Shown: positions 1-6,890 of the stretch, one piece after another
Position numbering within the stretch: the first letter of the stretch is position 1
Layout: every line of letters begins with the position of its first letter
NCBI GenBank assembly: GCA_913775095.1
Contig: CAJYIW010000024.1
Location: forward strand, 248,001 to 312,000
Direction of reading: 5' to 3'
Length of the DNA: 64,000 bases
Source: an uncultured Siphonobacter sp.
GTDB taxonomy: Bacteria; Bacteroidota; Bacteroidia; Cytophagales; Spirosomataceae
Translations under genes and position numbers: made by a program
Notes under the pieces: generated by a model
The model's database searches: none
The model's input: the letters and a program-made list of their open reading frames with translations, nothing else
Told to the model about the DNA's origin: nothing

Positions 1-982
1 CGTCGGCTGGAGTTCCCAGGAAGACAGCCCTACGTCCCTGCGGCAGCAAACATTTACGAATGAATTTCGTCACGCTCCCGGAGTCATGCACGTCGCCCCG
101 ATCATGGACGGCGATTGGTTAACCATTTCGAAAGCCAACGGGGTCGACCTGGATGTAGCTTATAAGCACATTGATGAGCATTTTCTGTCAACCATGCAGA
201 TTCCTTTGGTGGAAGGAAGAAACTTTTCACCCGCCTACCCTGCCGATTCCACCCAGTCGGTCATCGTGAACGAAGCTTTCGTAAAGAAAGCGGGCTGGAA
301 AGGCTCAGCCATCGGTCGAACCATAGATTTTTTGAATGGAAATGATACCAAACTTACCATCGTGGGAGTCATGAAAGATTACCATTATGGTTCGCTGAAA
401 CAAAAAATAGGCCCCGCGTTATTCAGTCCCAATCCTAGTTTACCCTTTGGTAGATTTCTCATCCGTATTCAGCCGGATCAACTGCCACAGGCCTTGGCTG
501 CCATTGAAGCGACCTATCGTAAACTGAATCCGTACCGGCCTTTTCAGTACGATTTTATGGATCAGCTGAACTACAAAAATTACGAAAGCGAGGCGAAATG
601 GAAACAAATCATTACCCTGGGGGCCAGCCTGACCATCTTCATTTCCTGCATTGGTCTATTTGGACTGGCCAGCCTTTCCATGCAGCAACGCACCAAAGAA
701 ATTGGCATCCGGAAAGTGATGGGAGCCTCGGTTCTTCAGCTTTCGCAGTTACTCACGCAAAACTTCCTGTCGCTGGTGGGAGTCGCCTTTCTCATGGCCA
801 TTCCGGCGGCCTGGTACGCAACGAACCGCTGGCTTGAAAACTTCGCGTATCGAATCGAAATCAGCTGGCCGGTTTTTGCGGTAGCCGCTCTGGCAACGAC
901 AGTCATTGCCCTGGTAACGATCAGCTTTAATACCATTCGAACGGCCCTGGCCGACCCGGTCAACTCCCTTCGATCTGAATAA
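1..982 (+). CDS. FtsX/MacB-like ABC transporter permease, C-terminal part (cut by window edge)
   Basis: The reading frame is open from base 2, so the gene starts upstream of the window and only about 326 C-terminal residues are seen. They hold the end of a periplasmic MacB-type core domain (VDEHFLSTMQIPLVEGRNF-like region and GVMKDYHYGSL) and the last FtsX domain: a membrane segment near ITLGASLTIFISCIGLFGL, the cytoplasmic coupling motif KEIGIRKVMGASV, two more membrane helices, and the terminal DPVNSLRSE. The same ending occurs in the five other permeases of the window. The family works in the inner membrane with a separate ATPase, usually in export or envelope functions; the substrate is unknown. 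The next gene starts 29 bp after the stop. Confidence 0.9.
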   Translation, partial: VGWSSQEDSPTSLRQQTFTNEFRHAPGVMHVAPIMDGDWLTISKANGVDLDVAYKHIDEHFLSTMQIPLVEGRNFSPAYPADSTQSVIVNEAFVKKAGWKGSAIGRTIDFLNGNDTKLTIVGVMKDYHYGSLKQKIGPALFSPNPSLPFGRFLIRIQPDQLPQALAAIEATYRKLNPYRPFQYDFMDQLNYKNYESEAKWKQIITLGASLTIFISCIGLFGLASLSMQQRTKEIGIRKVMGASVLQLSQLLTQNFLSLVGVAFLMAIPAAWYATNRWLENFAYRIEISWPVFAVAALATTVIALVTISFNTIRTALADPVNSLRSE

Positions 983-1011
983 ATGACGGACTCCCTAACG
1001 TTGATTATGCT

Positions 1012-1518
1012 ATGAAAAAAATCATCCTATTCGCAAGTTTGTTGAGCGTTCCGGCTCTGGCCCAGCAACGCATTCATTCGTCCATCCACGATGATGGTAA
1101 GAAAATGAGTATTGACATTCAGGGAAAAGTAGACGGCAAAGTGGTCGAGTTTCAGCATACCTATGATGTAACTAATCTCAGCAAGACCGAGCGTGATCAG
1201 CTGGTTACCGAGGCTTACCATTCCATTGGACTGGAGGCCCCCAACCCTCCGACCCCACCCACACCACCCACACCGCCAGTCCCGGTGTCGGGACCGGCCC
1301 TGCCACCCCTTCCTCCACCTACGCTTAACTATAAGATTCCTAAAGACGCTTCTTTAACGGTTGATGAAGATGGAAAAACTATGACGATTAAAGTGGAACG
1401 CGTAGAAAATGGAAAGCGAAAAGTGGTTCAGCAATCCATGAATACGGAAGGCAAGAGTGAGTCTGAAAAGCGGAAAATGGTGGATAAGGTTATCCGGGAG
1501 TTTGAGCAACCCCGCTAA
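1012..1518 (+). CDS. small secreted protein with two similar domains joined by a proline-rich hinge
   Basis: 168 residues of unknown function. It starts with a signal peptide (MKKIILFASLLSVPALAQ). Residues about 20-75 and 112-166 look like two diverged copies of one domain: both have an acidic D(D/E)DGK(K/T)M(S/T)I strand, a basic strand with GK and V, and a final stretch with S(K/E)(T/S)E(R/K) and an amphipathic helix. They are joined by a hinge of PTPP repeats and further prolines at about residues 78-103. The gene follows the partial permease by 29 bp on the same strand and may be co-transcribed. I do not recognise the family; a periplasmic protein is inferred. Confidence 0.75.
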   Translation: MKKIILFASLLSVPALAQQRIHSSIHDDGKKMSIDIQGKVDGKVVEFQHTYDVTNLSKTERDQLVTEAYHSIGLEAPNPPTPPTPPTPPVPVSGPALPPLPPPTLNYKIPKDASLTVDEDGKTMTIKVERVENGKRKVVQQSMNTEGKSESEKRKMVDKVIREFEQPR

Positions 1519-1542
1519 GGCTTCACCTGCTCAGTGAATTCA

Positions 1543-1573
1543 GCATCCCGGGCGGTTTGAACGTCCGGGATGC
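1543..1573. terminator. hairpin between convergent genes
   Basis: GCATCCCGG (1543-1551) pairs with CCGGGATGC (1565-1573) around a 13-nt loop. It lies between the stops of the plus-strand secreted protein gene and the minus-strand oxidoreductase gene, so it could end both transcripts. There is no clear T run on either side, hence moderate confidence. Confidence 0.5.
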
Positions 1574-1580
1574 CCGTTAA

Positions 1581-2627
1581 CTAAACCGCCTGCCTGTCGG
1601 CTATTTCCTTGCGAATCACCGGAGCTACTTCCGTCCCGAATAATTCGATGGCCCGCAACACTTTGGTATGGGGAATCAGGTGTCCTCCCACCAGTTGAGC
1701 CAGGTAACGGGTTTGCTGGAATAACTCGTAGAAATACATGATTTTATCAATGATCTGCTGCGGACTGCCCACCATCAGCGGACCGCTTTTCTGCATAAAT
1801 TCTACGTAATCCCGGCCAATGGGCGACCAGCCCCGTTCCTTCCCTACCCGATTCATAGTCCCCTCATAGGGTGGGAAAAACTCGTCCATGGCCTTTTCAT
1901 AAGTGTCAGACGCATAAAAGTGAGAGTTAATCGCCAGTGGTAATTTCGTTACATCGTGCCCGGCTTTCTCTGCCGACTGCCGAAAGAGCTGAATAAAGGG
2001 CACAAACCGTTCGGGCGTACCGCCAATGATGGCTACCGTCATGGGAATGTTCAGGGCTCCGGCCCGGGCTGCTGAGGCGGGCGTACCCCCCACGGCCAGC
2101 CAGATCGGTAATTTTCCCTGCAGGGGACGCGGATAGACCCCACGATTGTCAATGGAAGGACGGAAATGGCCCTGCCAGTTTATTTTCTCACTTTCGTTCA
2201 GTTTCAAAAGCAGCTCCAGTTTTTCTGAAAACAGAGCGTCGTAATCGTTCAGGTCATACCCGAAAAGCGGAAAGGATTCGATGAACGAACCCCGTCCGGC
2301 CATGATTTCGGCCCGCCCATTCGAGACCAGATCCAGCGTAGAAAAATTTTGAAACACCCGCACCGGGTCCGCCGAACTCAGCACCGTCACGGCACTCGAC
2401 AGCTTGATAGTTCTGGTCACCGCCGCCGCTGCCGACAGAATGACTTCCGGAGCGGAAACGACGTAGTCCGGACGGTGGTGTTCGCCCAAGGCAAACACGT
2501 CCAGACCCACTTCGTCGGCTAGTTTTATTTCTTCCAGCAGTTGTTGCACCCGCAGCTGAGCATTCTTCGCACCGCCGGAAACATGATCCGGATGTACTTC
2601 GCCAAAACTGGAAATTCCAAGTTCCAT
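1581..2627 (-). CDS. LLM-class flavin-dependent oxidoreductase (luciferase-like monooxygenase)
   Basis: 348 residues, the usual length for the bacterial luciferase-like TIM-barrel family. Typical features are the N-terminal MELGISSFGEVHPD strand, LADEVGLDVFALGEHHRPDYVVSAPEVILSAAAA, the TLDLVSNGRAEIMAGRGSF motif and GSPQQIIDKIMYFYE near the C-terminus. Members use reduced FMN/F420 and oxygen to oxidise small organic substrates, but the substrate cannot be read from sequence. It stands alone, convergent to the upstream gene and divergent from the next; no TAnnTTTG box was seen in its upstream gap. Cytoplasmic. Confidence 0.88.
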   Translation of the reverse strand: MELGISSFGEVHPDHVSGGAKNAQLRVQQLLEEIKLADEVGLDVFALGEHHRPDYVVSAPEVILSAAAAVTRTIKLSSAVTVLSSADPVRVFQNFSTLDLVSNGRAEIMAGRGSFIESFPLFGYDLNDYDALFSEKLELLLKLNESEKINWQGHFRPSIDNRGVYPRPLQGKLPIWLAVGGTPASAARAGALNIPMTVAIIGGTPERFVPFIQLFRQSAEKAGHDVTKLPLAINSHFYASDTYEKAMDEFFPPYEGTMNRVGKERGWSPIGRDYVEFMQKSGPLMVGSPQQIIDKIMYFYELFQQTRYLAQLVGGHLIPHTKVLRAIELFGTEVAPVIRKEIADRQAV

Positions 2628-2830
2628 AGATCTATGAGTTTATTAATGTATGTATCAACATATAATTAACAAAAGAAGGAAATTTAGCCTGAAATGATTC
2701 ACTAGGTCTCCATAATTTCCCAGACTCCGGCATTTGCTGCTTTAGTACTCCCTTTTTCTGGTTATGACTTTGACTGCATCCGTTTCCCTTTTACTTTTAG
2801 AGCCACCACCATTTACTATACCTGTCCTCC

Positions 2831-3361
2831 ATGAATTCTTTTCCTGTGAATCCTGAAAAAGAACCTTTCCCTTACCCCTCACGCGTAGAAGATCAGTATG
2901 CGATCAGCGTCGGAAAATTTGTCTTCTTAGGCGTCATCACTTTCGGCCTCTATCAGTTGTGGTGGTCTTACAGAGCCTGGCGTTTCTTTAAACAAAAACA
3001 GGATCTGGATATTACTCCCCCGTTAAGAGCTTTGTTCAGCCTGTTTTTTCAGTGGCCCTTATTTACCAGAATCAAAGATTTTTCAGAAGGAGAAGGCTAC
3101 ACGCCCGGATTCAATCCTTTTTTACTTTTTATGGCGTCCCTATTAGTGGACCTGTTTTCTCTCCTGCCAGAGCCTTTCTTTCTGGTGTCATTTCTGAGTG
3201 TTGTGTTCTTTATTCCGCCTTTTAAAGCGTTGAATTACGCCAAAAGGCAATGCCATGAATTTGTCACGATTGAACAGACATCTTTTAACACCCGACAACT
3301 AGTTCTGATCATCATAAGCTCCCTTCTATGGCTGGTGATGGTTGCAGAGTTACTTCTGTAA
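2831..3361 (+). CDS. membrane protein of unknown function (DUF4234-like appearance)
   Basis: 176 residues with a short soluble start and four or five hydrophobic segments (about residues 27-46, 93-112, 114-132 and 152-175). The stretch KFVFLGVITFGLYQLWWSY, then YRAWRFFKQKQDLDITPPLRA and PLFTRI, resembles a widespread small bacterial membrane family in which an aromatic helix is followed by a 'W..K' loop; this is memory-based, not a search result. Function is unknown. It sits alone between the oxidoreductase and the acetyltransferase genes. Confidence 0.65.
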   Translation: MNSFPVNPEKEPFPYPSRVEDQYAISVGKFVFLGVITFGLYQLWWSYRAWRFFKQKQDLDITPPLRALFSLFFQWPLFTRIKDFSEGEGYTPGFNPFLLFMASLLVDLFSLLPEPFFLVSFLSVVFFIPPFKALNYAKRQCHEFVTIEQTSFNTRQLVLIIISSLLWLVMVAELLL

Positions 3362-3483
3362 CCAGAGTTACGATCGTCACTGTCCTGTAATAGTCATTCT
3401 CATGCTGGTAAACCTATTTCCTTGCCGATCTGGTAAAATTTTGGTTAAGAAAGGTCCCTGAGTATCTGTGAAAAGCGGGTGCC

Positions 3484-3491
3484 TATATTTG
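3484..3491 (+). promoter_or_regulatory. Bacteroidota -7 box TATATTTG for the GNAT gene
   Basis: TATATTTG fits TAnnTTTG exactly. It lies 33 bp before the ATG at 3524 and would start transcription near 3497. It therefore argues against the in-frame GTG at 3479, which lies upstream of the expected transcript start. Confidence 0.6.
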
Positions 3492-3523
3492 CGTTACCGT
3501 TGAGTTACCTTTCGATTCCTACC

Positions 3524-4042
3524 ATGACTGCTCTTACTGTAACCCCAGTGACCATTAATGACCTGAGCCAACTTCAGCAGATTGGCAGGCAAACCTTCTA
3601 CGAAACGTTCGTGGATTCCAATTCGGAAGAAGACATGCAGGAGTACCTGGCTAAAAGTTTCAGTGACGAACAAGTAAGCCGTGAACTCCGCAATCCGGAG
3701 TCGGCCTTTTATTTTGCCGTTTCAGATAACCGCGTAATCGGATATTTAAAACTGAACTCCGGTCAGGCCCAGACGGAAGCCAAGGATCCGGATTCGCTTG
3801 AAATTGAGCGAATCTACGTATTGCAGGAATTTCAGGGCCGAAAAGCAGGTCAGCTGTTATATAACCAGGCCCTTACGGTTGCCCGCGAACGAAACTTTAA
3901 ATTCCTCTGGCTGGGCGTTTGGGAAAAGAATGAAAAGGCCATTCGCTTTTATCAGAAAAATGGGTTTGAAACGTTCGGACAGCACGTATTCGTTCTGGGA
4001 ACTGACGAGCAGATTGACCTGATGATGCGGCGGACGCTCTAA
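3524..4042 (+). CDS. GNAT-family N-acetyltransferase
   Basis: 172 residues from ATG 3524 (MTALTVTPVTINDLSQL). I chose this start because the TATATTTG promoter box lies between it and the upstream in-frame GTG 3479. The GNAT fold is clear: beta strands with GYLKLNSGQ, the acetyl-CoA loop ERIYVLQEFQGRKAGQLLYNQAL (Q/RxxGxG/A-like, here FQGRKAGQ), and the C-terminal W..NEKAIRFYQKNGFETFGQHVF. It is close in layout to spermidine/diamine- or RimI-like acetyltransferases; the acceptor is unknown. Single gene, cytoplasmic. Confidence 0.88.
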   Translation: MTALTVTPVTINDLSQLQQIGRQTFYETFVDSNSEEDMQEYLAKSFSDEQVSRELRNPESAFYFAVSDNRVIGYLKLNSGQAQTEAKDPDSLEIERIYVLQEFQGRKAGQLLYNQALTVARERNFKFLWLGVWEKNEKAIRFYQKNGFETFGQHVFVLGTDEQIDLMMRRTL

Positions 4043-4111
4043 GTCGGCCCGACTGGAATGGATTCCTGAGGAATTAAAGAAGATATTTCATTTTTCAAGG
4101 TACCAGTGCAA

Positions 4112-4149
4112 TGTCCGAAAGCGTACGAAATACTGTCCGTTTTCGGACA
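4112..4149 (+). promoter_or_regulatory. paired 16-bp palindromic operators upstream of the permease gene (putative sigma-54 enhancer site)
   Basis: TGTCCGAAAGCGTACG (4112-4127) and TGTCCGTTTTCGGACA (4134-4149) are both of the form TGTnCG-N4-CGnACA, with a 6-bp spacer, so their centres are 22 bp (two helical turns) apart. The second is a perfect dyad in its outer six bases. The same pair and spacing occur at 24990-25027 and 36947-36984. The pair is centred about 100 bp before the expected transcription start, the usual place for an enhancer-binding protein of sigma-54. Confidence 0.72.
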
Positions 4150-4204
4150 TTCCTTTTTTATTATTTTACTGAAAATCAGATACTTATCAAATACTCTTTT
4201 CCAA

Positions 4205-4220
4205 CGGCATAGCTTTGGAA
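4205..4220 (+). promoter_or_regulatory. putative sigma-54 (-24/-12) promoter of the permease gene at 4249
   Basis: CGGCATAGCTTTGGAA has GG at 4206-4207, ten bases, then GA at 4218-4219 (sigma-54 consensus GG-N10-GC). The GGCA(C/T)AGCTTT(G/A)GAA core is almost identical to the one at 37039-37054. Transcription would start near 4231, 18 bp before the ATG. No TAnnTTTG box was seen here. Confidence 0.6.
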
Positions 4221-4248
4221 TTAGCTTTCGTAACTGATCGCAGAACTT

Positions 4249-6660
4249 ATGCTTCGTAACTACTTTCTCGTTGCCTACCGCACCCTATTGCGTTACAAGG
4301 GTTATACCTTCATCAATGTCATCGGTCTGACCCTGGGGCTTACCTGTGGTATTCTGATTTTTCAGGTACTGAAATTTCAGACCAGTTTCGATAACTACCA
4401 CGCCAATAATGAGCGTATCTACCGGATTACAACGAAATTCAGCTCCGATGGGATTAGTTACTCCAGTGGTGTTCCCATGCCGCTGGGTGATGCTTTGCGG
4501 AACGACTTAAGTTTCTTCGAAAAAGTAGGCATGTCCTTTGAGACCTATAATACGCTGGTATCCATTCCTGATGCCGAAGGCAAACCGATCAAGAAATTCA
4601 GGGAAGAAAATAGCATTGCCTACGCCGACCCTTCCCATTTTGAAATTCTGAAAGCCCACTGGTTATCGGGCAATCCGCGTCAGTCGCTGAGTCAGCCGAA
4701 TACGGCCGTTCTAACGAAGAAAATGGCTAAAAAACTCTTCGGTGATGCCGATCCAATTGGCAAGATCGTTCGTATCAACAACGAACTGGACCTGAAGGTA
4801 ACGGGCTTACTGGAGGATCACCCCGAAAACACGGATTACAACCGCGATCTGTTTATTTCCTGGGAAACGCTTCGCAACTATAAAAATGCCGGAGGTTCAG
4901 GGTTCGAAAACTGGGGGGGAGTAAACTCCAGCGTTCGTTGCCTGGTCTTACTCAAAGCAAACGCTGACCTTAAAACGGTTGACAAAGCCATGCTCGGCCT
5001 TATTAAGAAATATCATAAGCAGGAAGCCAATGAATGGGGCCATCCGATGGTTCATCTCACTGACATTCACTTCGATACCAATTATGAAGCCAGCATGGGT
5101 AAAAGTCAATTATACGCCCTGGCGGTTATTGGACTATTTCTGGTTCTGACGGCCTGCATCAACTTCATTAACCTGGCCACGGCTCAGGCCCTGAAGCGTT
5201 CGAAAGAAGTAGGCGTCCGCAAGGTGATTGGCGGTACGAAAAGCCAGCTTTTCTGGCAGTTTATTTCCGAAACAGGATTAATTACTCTCGTGTCTGTCAT
5301 CTTTGCCATTCTGATGGTTGAACTAGCACTTCCATCCATCAATCACTGGGTTTATGAATCGGCAGGCCTCAATTTGTTTGGTAATTTCTCGCTGTTCTCT
5401 GACGCGTACATGGCCTTTTTCCTGCTGGGCTTGTTGTTGATCGTAACCTTATTTTCAGGTTTTTATCCGGGACTGGTTCTGGCGGGTTTTCAACCCGTGG
5501 CGGCTTTGAAGGGCAAAATCAGTACCCAGCAGGTCGGTGGACTTTCCGTGCGGAGAAGTCTGGTGGTCGTGCAATTCGTACTGACGCAGGTGCTCATCAT
5601 CGGGGCTATTGTGATTACCCAGCAAATGGAATTTTTCCGGGGAAAAGACATCGGCTACGATCCTTCGGCCATCGTCATGATTAACCTGCCCACCCGGGAT
5701 AAAGTAACTGAAGCCCTGCGTCACCGGCTCATGAAAGTGCCCGGCGTTGAGAAAGTTACCTTTGCCTCTTTTGCTCCGACCAGCAATTCCAATAACAATA
5801 CAAGTCACCGGTTTGACAATCGTCAGGAAAATGAGAAATGGTCGGTAAATACCAAACCCGCCGATCATCATTACCTCGAAACGTTCGGGCTGAAACTGGT
5901 GGCGGGAAAAAACATTCCTCAGGGCGACACCACGAGAGGTTTTCTGGTCAATGAAACGTTCGTCAAACGATTGGGTGGCAACCTTAAACCAGTCGACGTT
6001 GTGGGCCGTAACCTTGAGGTCTGGGGCCGTACGGCACCGATCTATGGGGTCATGAAAGACTGGAACAACCTTTCCTTACACAATGAAATTCAGCCCGTTG
6101 CTGTATTTGCCGATCATGATTCCTTCTACAGTGGAGCTTTGAAAGTGAATACGGCTCATTTACAGCAAACGCTGGCGGGCATCGAACGAATCTGGAATGA
6201 AATCTACCCCGACTATCTCTATAATCAGACCTTCCTCGACGAACGTATTGCCCAGTCCTATGAAACTGAAAACCTGATTCTTCAACTCATCCGCACCTTT
6301 TCTTTCATCGCCATTGTCATTGGCTGTCTGGGATTATACGGGCTGGTGAGTTTCATGGCGGCTCAGAAAACCAAGGAAATTGGCGTTCGGAAAGTACTCG
6401 GAGCCAGTGTAGGACAGATTTTAGGGCTATTCGGAATGGAGTTTGGCAAACTCGTGATTATTGCCTTCGTGGTAGCGGCTCCCCTAAGCTGGTGGGTAAT
6501 GACGCAGTGGCTGGAAGATTACAGCTACCGCATCAGCATTGGCTGGACGGTTTTCGTACTGGCCATTTTCATCACGGCCCTCATCGCCGTTTTCACCGTC
6601 GGCTATCAATCCTTCCGGGCCGCCACGGCTAATCCGGCCCGGAGCCTGAAAAGTGAATAG
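4249..6660 (+). CDS. FtsX/MacB-like ABC transporter permease
   Basis: 803 residues, a full two-module permease. It begins MLRNYFLVAYRTLL, has a first membrane helix at about 18-42, a periplasmic MacB core domain with VFGDADPIGK-like and VTGLLEDHPENTDY motifs, an FtsX domain (helices near 284-310, 340-360 and 385-415, with SKEVGVRKVIGGTKSQL between them), a second periplasmic domain, and a second FtsX domain with KEIGVRKVLGASVGQIL. It ends NPARSLKSE. It lacks an ATPase domain, so it must pair with a separate ATP-binding subunit such as the one at 37079. The paired operators and -24/-12 element upstream suggest sigma-54 control. Substrate unknown. Confidence 0.92.
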   Translation: MLRNYFLVAYRTLLRYKGYTFINVIGLTLGLTCGILIFQVLKFQTSFDNYHANNERIYRITTKFSSDGISYSSGVPMPLGDALRNDLSFFEKVGMSFETYNTLVSIPDAEGKPIKKFREENSIAYADPSHFEILKAHWLSGNPRQSLSQPNTAVLTKKMAKKLFGDADPIGKIVRINNELDLKVTGLLEDHPENTDYNRDLFISWETLRNYKNAGGSGFENWGGVNSSVRCLVLLKANADLKTVDKAMLGLIKKYHKQEANEWGHPMVHLTDIHFDTNYEASMGKSQLYALAVIGLFLVLTACINFINLATAQALKRSKEVGVRKVIGGTKSQLFWQFISETGLITLVSVIFAILMVELALPSINHWVYESAGLNLFGNFSLFSDAYMAFFLLGLLLIVTLFSGFYPGLVLAGFQPVAALKGKISTQQVGGLSVRRSLVVVQFVLTQVLIIGAIVITQQMEFFRGKDIGYDPSAIVMINLPTRDKVTEALRHRLMKVPGVEKVTFASFAPTSNSNNNTSHRFDNRQENEKWSVNTKPADHHYLETFGLKLVAGKNIPQGDTTRGFLVNETFVKRLGGNLKPVDVVGRNLEVWGRTAPIYGVMKDWNNLSLHNEIQPVAVFADHDSFYSGALKVNTAHLQQTLAGIERIWNEIYPDYLYNQTFLDERIAQSYETENLILQLIRTFSFIAIVIGCLGLYGLVSFMAAQKTKEIGVRKVLGASVGQILGLFGMEFGKLVIIAFVVAAPLSWWVMTQWLEDYSYRISIGWTVFVLAIFITALIAVFTVGYQSFRAATANPARSLKSE

Positions 6661-6890
6661 TTGCTGGTCTTGGGTTGTTCATTGCTGGTTATTAGTTGTT
6701 TTAAAAAGAAGCAGCGAGCCACTAAAAAAGCCATTCTGAGACGGGTTAACCAAAGGGCTGTCTTTAAAACCAACTTCCCGAGAAAACCAACCTTTGGTAA
6801 AGTTTAGTTTAAAGCAACCTTTTTAATTCCCATGCAACGAAAAATCCGGCTTTTTCATCTTTGACTCATACGCCGTTAAACCTTTACCCC

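Noticed and set aside
3479-3523. GTG 3479 as start of the acetyltransferase
   Set aside because: The TATATTTG promoter box lies between it and ATG 3524, and the extra 15 residues do not fit the GNAT fold.
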